A stretch of DNA of 64,000 nucleotides from Deltaproteobacteria bacterium HGW-Deltaproteobacteria-2 (GTDB taxonomy: Bacteria > Desulfobacterota > Syntrophia > Syntrophales > Smithellaceae): positions 119,819-183,818 of the forward strand of contig PHBC01000006.1 of the NCBI GenBank assembly GCA_002840505.1, read 5' to 3'. Shown here in pieces: positions 46,875 to 55,030 of this stretch. Each line of letters opens with the position of its first letter. The first letter of the stretch is position 1. Under the pieces are notes generated by a model, which worked only from the letters and a program-made list of their open reading frames with translations, was not told the DNA's origin and did not search any database. Position numbers and translations under genes: made by a program.

Positions 46875-47948
46875 TCATTCTTCGATCTTTAATTTGCCTA
46901 TACGGTTGGAATGAAGACTGCCTATATATAAATATCCTCCATACTCCTGTGCCGATGTTATATTATATAAATGTTTTCCGGTCGGATCCTGGAAAGTGCC
47001 GGTTATGTTTCCCTGTTCGTCAAGAGCGACAACAAAACCATAACGTTTTGATTTAGACCACAACGATGCTGGTATTTTGCCCAGCAAATATTTAATTTTC
47101 GGATATTTATGCAATGTGTCGAGCTTGCCGTTGCGGGTGGTGAAAAGCGCAAGCCAGAATTTGCCTTTACCATTGGAAGAAATGTTGTCCGGAAAACCGG
47201 GAAGATTCTCGATAAAAATGTCACTTGTTCCTGCTTTTGGTCCGGCAAGCCAGTAACGATGTATGCTGTAAGTATAGGTTTCATTGACCAGGACAAAATC
47301 CTCGTTTCTGGACAGAGCCACACCGTTAGCAAAACGAAGACTACTAATCAGTACAGTTACCTTGCCGGTGAATGGATCGTAGCGCATTAATCTGCCATGC
47401 GGACGAGCTTCAAGCATGTCCAGCAGAAAATCTTTTAATGGGAATTTATCGGAAGCGTCCGTAAAATAAACCGTTCCGTTGTTAGCCACATCCAGCGCGT
47501 CAGTGCATTTGAAAGGTACGCCCTCAGCCGATGTTGCCAGAATACTGACCGTACCCCTGGGATCAATAGAAAGAAGGCCTTTATAGGCATCGGCTACGAT
47601 CAGATTCCCTTTTGTGTCAAACTTCATACCCAGCGGGCGTCCTCCGGTTGTGGCAAATGTTTCGATGACTCCATCTGATAGCAGTCGTGATATTGTTCCG
47701 GTCGGAGTGCCGAAATAAAGGCGGCCTTTTTCATCCACCGCGATTTCCTCTGGAGAGTTAACTTGCCCCTTGGCCAGAAGCTCTGCTTTCTGGAGAAGAT
47801 CATTTGGTGCCAGCACTCCGGTCATTGCTGGTTTTGCGGGAGCATTATAAGCGACAGGATTTACCGGTGACTGTAACGTGATCAAGGTGATTATTAATAG
47901 AATAGCGATTCCTACAGCGGCCAAAGCAATTTTTTTAAACATATCCAA
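46875..47948 (-). CDS. SMP-30/strictosidine synthase-like six-bladed propeller protein
   Basis: 357 residues. An N-terminal TM anchor (IALAAVGIAILLIITLITL), then a beta-propeller with repeated blades (NSPEEIAVDEKGRLYFGTPTG, RPLGMKFDTKGNLIVADAYKG, CTDALDVANNGTVYFTDAS, RFANGVALSRNEDFVLVNET). Best match in kind is the gluconolactonase/strictosidine synthase superfamily (APMAP-like), often lactonases or esterases. It begins 121 bases or more from any other gene and is transcribed into the alpha/beta hydrolase gene. Confidence 0.82.
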   Translation of the reverse strand: MDMFKKIALAAVGIAILLIITLITLQSPVNPVAYNAPAKPAMTGVLAPNDLLQKAELLAKGQVNSPEEIAVDEKGRLYFGTPTGTISRLLSDGVIETFATTGGRPLGMKFDTKGNLIVADAYKGLLSIDPRGTVSILATSAEGVPFKCTDALDVANNGTVYFTDASDKFPLKDFLLDMLEARPHGRLMRYDPFTGKVTVLISSLRFANGVALSRNEDFVLVNETYTYSIHRYWLAGPKAGTSDIFIENLPGFPDNISSNGKGKFWLALFTTRNGKLDTLHKYPKIKYLLGKIPASLWSKSKRYGFVVALDEQGNITGTFQDPTGKHLYNITSAQEYGGYLYIGSLHSNRIGKLKIEE

Positions 47949-48167
47949 CTCCTCATGTTTTTTTGTTTAGCTTCTGTATTACCGGAAATTTGGACGTCAG
48001 AATACCTGCTTAAATCTCACCTGTCAAAAAAATATTGCCCTACTGGTATGAACACCATTACAGGTAACTTTCAATTTCTGCCATAAGGGGTTTAGCTATA
48101 ACCTTTTATTTAGAAATGGTATGAGTTATAGCATCACGATATTCCATTTATTACCAAGGACGTAGAT

Positions 48168-48293
48168 ATGCGGAAATCTGAAGATTTAATGAAGAGAGCA
48201 ATTTTAAGACGCATTTCCCGCAAGTCCGGCATAACCGGCGCTTTGCGAAATTCAAAAAAAGAAATATTGCCTGATTCCAAGCTAATACAATAG
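48168..48293 (+). CDS. Possible 41-residue basic small protein
   Basis: ATG preceded by AAGGACGTAGAT; the product starts MRKSEDLMKRAILRRISRKS and ends PDSKLIQ. It is very basic in the middle, has no known motif, and lies in the 47949-48445 gap before the PTS genes. It could be spurious; a weak RBS and sensible composition are the only support. Confidence 0.25.
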   Translation: MRKSEDLMKRAILRRISRKSGITGALRNSKKEILPDSKLIQ

Positions 48294-48347
48294 TTTACAT
48301 GACAGAAGTCATTTAATCTTTAACTTAAAATAATCCTTTCATTAATC

Positions 48348-48376
48348 TTGACAATTATTGTGCAATCCATTAGCGT
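48348..48376 (+). promoter_or_regulatory. Candidate sigma-70 promoter of the PTS genes
   Basis: TTGACA at 48348-48353, a 17-base spacer and TAGCGT at 48371-48376 (3 of 6 in the -10). It lies about 70 bases before the EIIA start. Confidence 0.4.
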
Positions 48377-48445
48377 ACCGCTTTAATTTCAGAAAATGGC
48401 AAAAAAAGCATTATTACTTAAATGCCTTTTCGGAGGGGAATAATA

Positions 48446-48856
48446 ATGATTGGTGTACTTATTACGACGCATGGCAATTTGGGAAATGAGTTGATAAAAT
48501 CGGCAGAATTAATCAAGGGGCCATTAAACGGTATATTGCACATTTGTGTTGATCAGGCAAAAGATGTTGAAGATTTAAAAAAAGAAATCAGCAATGCCAT
48601 CAAAAAACTGGATAAAGGCAAAGGAGTGTTGGTTCTTACAGACCTCTTTGGCGGGACGCCTTCCAATATTTCGCTTTCTTTTATGAAAGAAGGAAAAGTT
48701 GAAGTTCTCACTGGGGTTAATTTGCCAATGGTGCTTAAGTTGTCGGAAGTCAAAGAAGATATGACTTTACGTGATTTTGCCTGTCTTGTTAAAAATTACG
48801 GGGAAAAAAATATTATGCTGGCTAGTGAAATTTTAAGCAAAAAAGCTAGCCGGTAA
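48446..48856 (+). CDS. PTS EIIA component, mannose/fructose family
   Basis: 136 residues from the ATG at 48446 with GGAGGGG upstream; an ATG at 48422 would add eight residues ahead of the RBS. EIIA-Man fold with the phosphorylated His9 in LITTHGNLG and the conserved VLTDLFGGTPSN. It accepts phosphate from HPr. Three PTS genes follow each other here (IIA, IIB, IIC), but no IID, EI or HPr gene is in the window, so the system may be regulatory or completed elsewhere. Confidence 0.88.
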   Translation: MIGVLITTHGNLGNELIKSAELIKGPLNGILHICVDQAKDVEDLKKEISNAIKKLDKGKGVLVLTDLFGGTPSNISLSFMKEGKVEVLTGVNLPMVLKLSEVKEDMTLRDFACLVKNYGEKNIMLASEILSKKASR

Positions 48857-48892
48857 TTATTTTGCGATTGTTCCTGCCGGAGGTGGCTCCAT

Positions 48893-49405
48893 TTGGCGAA
48901 AGATTTGAATATAGTTTTGGTTCGAGTTGACAGCAGGCTTGTCCACGGTCAGATATTGGAAGCCTGGGTGCCCCATGTGAGGGCAAGATGTATTATTGTT
49001 GTTGATGACAAAGTGGCCGGTGATTCTTTTATGGAGACCATAATCAGAATGGCCGTTCCCAGCGAAATCGAATTAATCGTCAGTTCTGTAGAAGATTTTG
49101 TCCGGAATTATAATTTTACCCATGGTCATGGTAAGAAAACAATAGTGTTATTCAGTAATATCGCTGATGCCTGCGATGCTTTTCATCAGGGATTTCGTTT
49201 TGATAAGTTAAACATTGGAAATGTTTATAATAATGAATACAAAATCTGTTGTTCTCCTTCCGTTTTTTTATGTGATAAAGAAATTAAATGCATAGAATAC
49301 CTGTTAGAAAAATCCGAAGTTATTGTTGAGTTAAAAGTTGTGCCCAAAGGAAAAACTGTTAACATATCGGAAGTCCTTCGGAATTATTGGAAAAAGAAAT
49401 CATAA
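48893..49405 (+). CDS. PTS EIIB component, mannose/fructose/sorbose family
   Basis: 170 residues from a TTG start with GGAGGTGG upstream. EIIB-Man domain: VRVDSRLVHGQILEAWVP with the phospho-His at 18, and the conserved VDDKVAGDSF region. It would pass phosphate from EIIA to a sugar with EIIC/EIID. It sits 36 bases after eiiA and 39 before eiiC. Confidence 0.88.
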   Translation: MAKDLNIVLVRVDSRLVHGQILEAWVPHVRARCIIVVDDKVAGDSFMETIIRMAVPSEIELIVSSVEDFVRNYNFTHGHGKKTIVLFSNIADACDAFHQGFRFDKLNIGNVYNNEYKICCSPSVFLCDKEIKCIEYLLEKSEVIVELKVVPKGKTVNISEVLRNYWKKKS

Positions 49406-49444
49406 AGGTATCAGGGAGCTTTCGACTCCTGGCGGAGGCTTTAT

Positions 49445-50140
49445 TTGTTTGCTGAAATTATTTTAGTATCATTTTGCGGTAGTTTACTGTGTCTTGATCG
49501 TGTTTTTATTCAAGCCATGATTTCCCGGCCGGTAGTAATTGCCCCTCTTATCGGACTTCTCTTGCATAATCCTTATGCAGGATTGATAATCGGAGCATTT
49601 GTTGAACTTATTTGGATTGATCGCATACCCATAGGAACTTATATACCTCCCAACGATTCCTTGACTGCTGTTGTAGCGACTTCAACTGCCTTGATTGCCG
49701 GATCGAAATTAGGAGGCACCTCACCAGAATTAATCGCGCTTTGTATGCTTATTGCCATTCCTTGCGGAAGTTTAGCCAAGCAGATGGATACTCAAATCAT
49801 TAAATCAAACGATTCTCTTTCCGACAAAGCTTTGGAAGACGCGAAAGAAAATAACATCCGGGCCATAGAACAAAAAACTTATCTGGGACTGATCAAAGTA
49901 TTTTTATTGTATGCTTTGTTTCTTCTGACAGCGCAGGCTATATTTGTTCCTTCTGTAATCTGGGTGTATCCCAAATTAAACACCACAGCCATAAAAACGC
50001 TTTCGTTGACATATTATTTTCTGCCGCTTTTGGGCATAGCCGTAGCTATTAATATGCTAAAACTCCGCAAAGCAATCCCTGTTTTCTGCGCAATATTTTT
50101 AATTGCGGCAGTGTTTTTGGAACTTTTTCATATCCTATGA
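49445..50140 (+). CDS. PTS EIIC component, mannose family membrane subunit
   Basis: 231 residues from TTG with GGCGGAGG upstream. EIIC-Man type: PLIGLLLHNPYAGLIIGAFVELIWIDRIPIG-like segment (start PLIGLLLHNPYAG), then four or more TM helices. It normally works with EIID, which is absent here. Its last 4 bases overlap the rimI start, linking the two in translation. Confidence 0.82.
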   Translation: MFAEIILVSFCGSLLCLDRVFIQAMISRPVVIAPLIGLLLHNPYAGLIIGAFVELIWIDRIPIGTYIPPNDSLTAVVATSTALIAGSKLGGTSPELIALCMLIAIPCGSLAKQMDTQIIKSNDSLSDKALEDAKENNIRAIEQKTYLGLIKVFLLYALFLLTAQAIFVPSVIWVYPKLNTTAIKTLSLTYYFLPLLGIAVAINMLKLRKAIPVFCAIFLIAAVFLELFHIL

Positions 50141-50616
50141 AAAATACCTCTGAGGTGACAATTGATCTGATGGACGGAGCTGATTTGCCAGATATACTGG
50201 CAATTGAGCGGGAATCCTTTCCATCACCATGGACGGCCGGTATGTTTACAAGAGAGCTGGAAAGTTCTCATTCCGTGTGTCTTACCGCAAAGATAAACAT
50301 AAAAGGTAAGAGCGTCATCGGGGCGTATATAATTTTCTGGCTTGTTGCCGACGAAGTACATTTGCATAATCTTGCTGTAAAAAAAGAGTTCAAAAGGCAG
50401 GGTATCGCTTTTGAACTTATGAAAGTAATGAAGGAAATTGCTGGGAAAAATGAAATTACCGCCCAGACGCTGGAAGTGAGAGAATCAAATATCGAAGCAA
50501 TAAAGCTTTACCAGAAATGCGGTTTTGTAGTAAAAGGAATAAGACCGCTTTATTATGCGGAAACTCATGAGGATGCCTTAATCATGTGGGCGAATGTTGA
50601 CCCCGTTAGAAAATAG
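50137..50616 (+). CDS. rimI: Ribosomal protein S18-alanine N-acetyltransferase
   Basis: 159 residues. GNAT fold with SFPSPWTAGMFTRELE, acetyl-CoA loop VKKEFKRQGIAFELM, and VRESNIEAIKLYQKCGF, all RimI-like. The start overlaps the preceding EIIC gene. The last codons (DPVRK and stop) lie inside the left arm of a palindromic element (50601-50614), so the C-terminus was set by that element. Confidence 0.87.
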   Translation: MKNTSEVTIDLMDGADLPDILAIERESFPSPWTAGMFTRELESSHSVCLTAKINIKGKSVIGAYIIFWLVADEVHLHNLAVKKEFKRQGIAFELMKVMKEIAGKNEITAQTLEVRESNIEAIKLYQKCGFVVKGIRPLYYAETHEDALIMWANVDPVRK

Positions 50617-50707
50617 CGGGCGAACAGTTTTAATGGTGGTTTACATCTGCCGTCTGATAATATGAAAATATCATACTGACCAGAGCAAAAGACATTTTCT
50701 AACGGGG
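50601..50707. repeat. 107-bp palindromic element overlapping the rimI 3' end
   Basis: Perfect 14-bp terminal inverted repeats CCCCGTTAGAAAAT (50601-50614) and ATTTTCTAACGGGG (50694-50707). The left arm encodes the last residues of rimI, with the stop right after. The right arm contains the likely SD (GGGG) of pyrK 10 bases before its ATG, so folding could hide it. Confidence 0.82.
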
Positions 50708-50717
50708 TAAATAAAAA

Positions 50718-51530
50718 ATGGCCGGAAACATCTACATCGGCGAAATTTCAAAGAATGAAGAAATTCAGGAAGACTGCTTTCTGATGAAAGTTAAAGTTGC
50801 TTCTTCCTTTGAAACTCCTCTGCCCGGCCAATTTGTCATGATTCGCATTGCCGGATTAAATGATCCGTTTTTGTCCCGTCCCATCAGCGTTTATTCCTTT
50901 TCCCGCAAAAATAATTTTTGTTTGATTGAATTGCTGTATCGAGTAGTAGGTAAGGGAACACAGATCATGGCGGGGTTGATTGAAGGTTCTCAAGTGGAAA
51001 TCAACGGACCGCTGGGTAACGGTTTTGAAATTGGGTCTGTCGGAAAAAATGTGGTCTTTATTGCCGGCGGAATCGGTATAGCTCCTATGTCGTTATTGAT
51101 TGAAAATATATCCCGCAAATTTCCTTCGTCCTCAATGACTTTATATTTCGGCGCTCAGGAAGCCGCGGCAGTGGTTGGGTTGGAAAAACCACAAAATATT
51201 TGTCAGGATATTAATATTTGTACTGATGACGGAAGCCTCGGTGCAAAGAGTCTGGTGACGCAGGTTTTTCGAAAAGACATGAAGAAGTTCTCACCGACAA
51301 ACACTTCCATTTATGCTTGCGGTCCGAGGGGAATGCTCATATCGTTGGCGAAGATATTGAGCAAAAGCAAATTCAACTGCCAGGTATCTCTGGAAGAGCG
51401 GATGGCTTGCGGTACAGGTGCCTGCATGGGTTGCGCGGTAGCAATAAAAGATAAAAAAGGCGCACTCGGTTATCAGCGGGTTTGCGCTGATGGTCCGGTG
51501 TTTAATCTGAGAGATATTATCTGGAAATAA
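50718..51530 (+). CDS. pyrK: Dihydroorotate dehydrogenase electron-transfer subunit
   Basis: 270 residues. FAD domain with [12 protein letters not shown] and [16 protein letters not shown] domain with [15 protein letters not shown], and a C-terminal [2Fe-2S] cluster in [15 protein letters not shown] plus the fourth Cys in [11 protein letters not shown]. It passes electrons from PyrD to NAD+. It is one base upstream of pyrD, the standard pair for class 1B DHODH. Confidence 0.94.
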   Translation: MAGNIYIGEISKNEEIQEDCFLMKVKVASSFETPLPGQFVMIRIAGLNDPFLSRPISVYSFSRKNNFCLIELLYRVVGKGTQIMAGLIEGSQVEINGPLGNGFEIGSVGKNVVFIAGGIGIAPMSLLIENISRKFPSSSMTLYFGAQEAAAVVGLEKPQNICQDINICTDDGSLGAKSLVTQVFRKDMKKFSPTNTSIYACGPRGMLISLAKILSKSKFNCQVSLEERMACGTGACMGCAVAIKDKKGALGYQRVCADGPVFNLRDIIWK

Positions 51531-51531
51531 A

Positions 51532-52458
51532 ATGAAATTAAAAACATCTCCGCAAATGGCCGTGCATCTGGGACGGTTAAAATTAAAAAATCCGGTAATA
51601 ACGGCATCGGGCACTTTCGGTTACGGTGAGGAATATGCTGATTATGTGGACTTAAATAAGCTGGGCGCCATCGTTGTCAAAGGATTATCTCTGAAACCGC
51701 GTCTGGGAAATCCACCGCCGCGCATAATGGAAACAACCGGCGGCATGCTCAACTCGGTAGGGTTGCAGAATATTGGGGTAGACGTTTTTATCGAAGAGAA
51801 GCTTCCCTTTCTTCGCCAATATGATACTGCGGTAATTGCCAACATCTACGGCGAAACCTATGATGAATACAAAAAAGTGGCGAAAAAATTAAGTGCGGTA
51901 AAAGGTGTACACGCTCTGGAAGTAAATATTTCCTGCCCTAATGTGAAAAAGGGAGGAGTGAGTTTTGGTTCCGATCCTAAAGTTGCCGCCAAAGTGACGC
52001 AAACGGTAAAAGAAGAAACCTCTTTGCCCGTCATCGTCAAGCTTACTCCCAATGTAACTGATATCGCTGCTATCGCTCAGGCTGTGGAAAAAGCAGGAGC
52101 GGACGCAATATCATTGATTAATACGCTGACGGGAATGGCTGTTGATTTAAAAACAAGAAAACCTTATTTAAGAAATATTACCGGCGGATTATCAGGTCCG
52201 GCAATCAAGCCTATTGCTCTGCGTATGGTCTGGGAGGTTCTACAAAGAGTTTCTGTGCCGGTTATCGGAATCGGCGGAATAATGACAGCCGAGGACGCGC
52301 TGGAATTTTTAATTCTGGGAGCGCAAGCGGTACAGATAGGTACGGCAAATTTTATCAATCCTCACGCCACGATGGAAATTATCGAAGGAATAAAAGATTA
52401 CCTCACCGCAAACAAAATAAAAGACGTCAACGAGATTATCGGCACCTTCCAATCCTAA
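51532..52458 (+). CDS. pyrD: Dihydroorotate dehydrogenase, class 1B catalytic subunit
   Basis: 308 residues. Oxidises dihydroorotate to orotate with FMN. Motifs: [35 protein letters not shown] with the catalytic Cys of class 1, LTPNVTDI and [15 protein letters not shown]. The adjacent pyrK fixes it as type 1B (NAD+-linked). Followed by a palindromic repeat. Confidence 0.95.
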   Translation: MKLKTSPQMAVHLGRLKLKNPVITASGTFGYGEEYADYVDLNKLGAIVVKGLSLKPRLGNPPPRIMETTGGMLNSVGLQNIGVDVFIEEKLPFLRQYDTAVIANIYGETYDEYKKVAKKLSAVKGVHALEVNISCPNVKKGGVSFGSDPKVAAKVTQTVKEETSLPVIVKLTPNVTDIAAIAQAVEKAGADAISLINTLTGMAVDLKTRKPYLRNITGGLSGPAIKPIALRMVWEVLQRVSVPVIGIGGIMTAEDALEFLILGAQAVQIGTANFINPHATMEIIEGIKDYLTANKIKDVNEIIGTFQS

Positions 52459-52469
52459 ATCATATTTGT

Positions 52470-52506
52470 CCTCCGCTGGCGGAGGTGTCCCGTACTGTAT
52501 CGGGAC
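52470..52506. repeat. Double-palindrome repeat after pyrD
   Basis: CCTCCGC/GCGGAGG with a 2-base loop (52470-52485) and GTCCCG/CGGGAC (52487-52506). The block ends with GGAGGTGG, which resembles an RBS but is 17 bases from the likely ATG of the next gene. Related strings occur at 45589-45605 and 59678-59759. Confidence 0.65.
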
Positions 52507-52531
52507 GGAGGTGGATAAAATAATTCCAAAT

Positions 52532-53218
52532 ATGAGAGCGAACACTGAAGAAATAATCAGAGGCGTTTATCTAATCGGCGGTTCCGGAATAACATCAGCC
52601 GATGACGCGGCGATTTATCTGATAGATTTCGCGGGAGATCTGGTTATGATTGACGCCGGTGCCGGCAGAAGCTCATCCCAGATTATTCGTAATATTGAAA
52701 TGCTTGGCCTGAATCCCGCGAATATTTCTCATTTGATACTGACACATTGTCACATAGATCACATCGGTTCAGCGCCTTTTTTCAAAAAGCAATACCGCAC
52801 CAAGATCCTGATTCATGAACTGGACGCCGAGGCTGTGGAGAATGGTGATTCCCGTAAAACTGCGGCCAACTGGTATGGTATGACTTTCCCGCCGATGGCA
52901 GTGGATCAGAAGCTAAAAGGTGAGCACGAGACATTAAAATATGGTCAGGAAGAATTACATTGTCTGCATACACCCGGCCACACGCCTGGTTCTATTTCTC
53001 TTTATCTGGACCGGGAAGGGAAGAGGGTTCTCTTCGGGCAGGACATTCATGGTCCGTTTCACAAAGACTTCGATTCCGATATCAAAGCATGGAAGAAATC
53101 CATGAAGAATTTGTTGGCGTTGGATGCCGATATTCTCTGCGAAGGACATTTCGGAATATATGAATCAAAAGAAGGTGTGCGCTCTTACATTGAGCGGTAT
53201 CTGGAAGAATACGAATAA
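52532..53218 (+). CDS. MBL-fold metallohydrolase
   Basis: 228 residues from ATG 52532; upstream in-frame codons (TTG 52466, GTG 52511) fall in the palindromic repeat. The metallo-beta-lactamase fold is shown by LTHCHIDHIGS (HxHxDH), LHTPGHTPGSISLY and LCEGHFG. Likely a two-metal hydrolase such as a thioesterase or glyoxalase II-like enzyme; the substrate is unknown. It follows pyrD with 73 bases between and may belong to the same transcript. Confidence 0.85.
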   Translation: MRANTEEIIRGVYLIGGSGITSADDAAIYLIDFAGDLVMIDAGAGRSSSQIIRNIEMLGLNPANISHLILTHCHIDHIGSAPFFKKQYRTKILIHELDAEAVENGDSRKTAANWYGMTFPPMAVDQKLKGEHETLKYGQEELHCLHTPGHTPGSISLYLDREGKRVLFGQDIHGPFHKDFDSDIKAWKKSMKNLLALDADILCEGHFGIYESKEGVRSYIERYLEEYE

Positions 53219-53259
53219 TAACAAATAAACGGTCCCCGGTAGTTTTATAACTTTCTGAA

Positions 53260-53530
53260 TAACCATTTCTTCCTCAATGTTGTTTTTTTTGTTTCCTCAA
53301 TTCATGCAACATTCCGTAATAAACACTATTCACATTCGACGACAAACATCCGGCCGAACTCTCCACCGCTCAAAGTACCCCTCAACATATAGAGGCTCCA
53401 CTAAATACTGAGGGTAACCTGATCATTTTAGACATCCCAATTGTTCTCACTTATTAATCTAACCACCTACTATTAAACGATGAATCCAAACTTCCAATTC
53501 GCCTTTGACTATTGGCATGCTACTTGCGAT
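53260..53530 (+). repeat. Regulatory cassette copy A (~270 bp, duplicated at 56341-56613)
   Basis: Shares long blocks with copy B: GTTTCCTCAATTCATGCAAC, GACGACAAACATCCGGCCGA, GTTAATCTAACCA-like and TTGGCA..TACTTGC, in the same order and spacing. It includes a degenerate dyad CCTC..GAGG (53380-53395) 118 bases before a sigma-54 promoter. It holds no gene and looks like a duplicated promoter region with upstream activator sites. Confidence 0.85.
53513..53528 (+). promoter_or_regulatory. Sigma-54 promoter A
   Basis: TGGCAtgctacTTGCG: -24 GG and -12 GC are exactly 10 bases apart, matching the consensus TGGCACGN4TTGCW at nearly all positions. Transcription should begin near 53539 and read into the HHH gene at 53682 through a ~140-base leader. 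Confidence 0.85.
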
Positions 53531-53681
53531 TACACTATAATGACACTGGTCATCTCAACCAAGATCGACTTGAGGTTGAAGATGATCCGATCGCGAAAGA
53601 AGTGAATATGAAGACATTTGCACCTCTGTATTTTAATGTTTACATAAGTTAGCTACTAATAAAAAATCAGGGGAGGATGCT

Positions 53682-53903
53682 ATGAAGGAACAAATGAAAG
53701 AGCTGCAAAAACTCAAAGGGATAGGGGAGGTCTTATCGCGTCGTCTAGTCGAATCAAGCTATGACACAATTGGTAATGTTGCTGGTGCAGAAAAAAAAGG
53801 GTTAGAGAGAATAATGGGGATGAATCCACAAAAGGTACGGACTATCGTAACCCAAGCCAGGAAGATGACGGGGGAAGTCGAGAAAAATCGTCACACATGG
53901 TAG
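53682..53903 (+). CDS. Small helix-hairpin-helix protein
   Basis: 73 residues, RBS GGGGAGG. One HhH motif (LQKLKGIGEVLSRRLVESSY) and a second partial one (KKGLERIMGMNPQKVRTIVTQA), the fold used for sequence-independent DNA binding. It lies downstream of sigma-54 promoter A. Function unknown; it may be a small DNA-associated protein of the sigma-54 regulon. Confidence 0.75.
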   Translation: MKEQMKELQKLKGIGEVLSRRLVESSYDTIGNVAGAEKKGLERIMGMNPQKVRTIVTQARKMTGEVEKNRHTW

Positions 53904-54138
53904 CGGCAACATGCGAATGACGGTCATTTCTGATGAAAAGAGATCAGGCAAAGCACAGGAAAAGATTTGTAAGATCAAAAAGTATTTTGGGAAGTAGTGT
54001 CATCGGCGTGTCATGCTTCCAAGCGTCTTTTTATTCACGGCTGCGGTTACATGATGAACCATAAACATGACTCCGAAAGATATTAGAATAAAAAGTTCAG
54101 AAAATAACAATAACAAAAAATAAAAGGAGGGCGTGTCA

Positions 54139-54897
54139 ATGAAAACAATTTATAGACTAGTGGTAATGATGGTGGCGGTTGTCGTTTTGTTGATGCTCCG
54201 CATGCCTGCGCAGGCGTCTGAGATAGATGAACGCATCGAATCAACTGCCAGGAATTCATATGTATTCAGGACCTTCCTTCAGGATGATGATATCAAAATA
54301 AAGTCCATTGATGGCAGTGTCACCTTGGCGGGGATTGTCGCGGACAATTTCAATAAGTCATTGGCCCAGGAGACATTAGCAGGCATGCCCGGTGTCAAGA
54401 ATGTTGACAACAGGCTGGAAGTCAAAGGTGTATACCCCACCGTAAACTCGGACGCATGGCTCCGTGATAAAGTGAAAGCCACGCTCTTGTTTCATAGCAG
54501 TGTGAACGGATTAAAAATTGAAGTTAATGTGAAAGACGGCATTGTCAACTTGCGAGGTGGTGCGACAAGTATCGCACAAAAGGAACTGGCGGCTGAATAC
54601 GCCAAGGATGTGGAAGGAGTTAAAGGCGTAAATAATGAGATGATATTGATAAAGGCCGCAAAAAAAACACAGACGGTAGGCCAAAAGATTGATGATGCTT
54701 CCATCACCGCCCAGGTCAAGCTCTCATTGCTGTATCATCGATCGACCAGCGCCATTAATACCAAGGTAGTGACGAACAATGGCGACGTTACGTTGTACGG
54801 CAAAACCGGCAGTGTAGCGGACAAGAATCTTGCCACCAAAATTGCCAGCGACGTAAACGGCGTAAATAGTGTAAATAACCGGATGATTATAGAGTAG
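54139..54897 (+). CDS. Periplasmic protein with three BON domains
   Basis: 252 residues from ATG 54139 (AAGGAGG 8 bases upstream; GTG at 54133 is too close). Signal peptide (VVMMVAVVVLLMLRMPAQASE). Three BON domains, each with a GxVTLxG/GIVNLRG strand: residues ~35-98, ~105-172 and ~185-252 (DGSVTLAGIV, DGIVNLRGGA, NGDVTLYGKT). This OsmY-like layout suggests membrane-surface or phospholipid binding under osmotic or envelope stress. Between promoter A and the decayed cassette copy C. Confidence 0.88.
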   Translation: MKTIYRLVVMMVAVVVLLMLRMPAQASEIDERIESTARNSYVFRTFLQDDDIKIKSIDGSVTLAGIVADNFNKSLAQETLAGMPGVKNVDNRLEVKGVYPTVNSDAWLRDKVKATLLFHSSVNGLKIEVNVKDGIVNLRGGATSIAQKELAAEYAKDVEGVKGVNNEMILIKAAKKTQTVGQKIDDASITAQVKLSLLYHRSTSAINTKVVTNNGDVTLYGKTGSVADKNLATKIASDVNGVNSVNNRMIIE

Positions 54898-54911
54898 TCC
54901 AAATAGAATTT

Positions 54912-54975
54912 GATTCCACCGCATATTGGGGCCAAATGAATTATTTCAGACATCTCCATTGCTCCCACTTAATAC
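54912..54975 (+). repeat. Partial, decayed copy C of the regulatory cassette
   Basis: GATTCCACCGCATATTGGGG..., ...AATTATTTCAGACATC... match the middle of copy B (GGTTCCACCGTATATTGAGG..., AATCATTTCATACCCC) in the same order. Where the sigma-54 motif should follow, the sequence has only TTGG without TTGC. It immediately precedes the gene at 55031. Confidence 0.65.
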
Positions 54976-55030
54976 ATCCGTGGCCAACGAATACATGGTT
55001 GGAATATTGGGTAATCAATGAAAGGTAGAA

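Noticed and set aside
48396..48412. Sigma-54-like TGGC...GC before the PTS genes
   Set aside because: GG and GC are separated by 8 bases instead of 10 and the -12 TTGC is missing.
53911..53997. 28-codon frame after the HHH gene
   Set aside because: No RBS and no recognisable features; too short to support.
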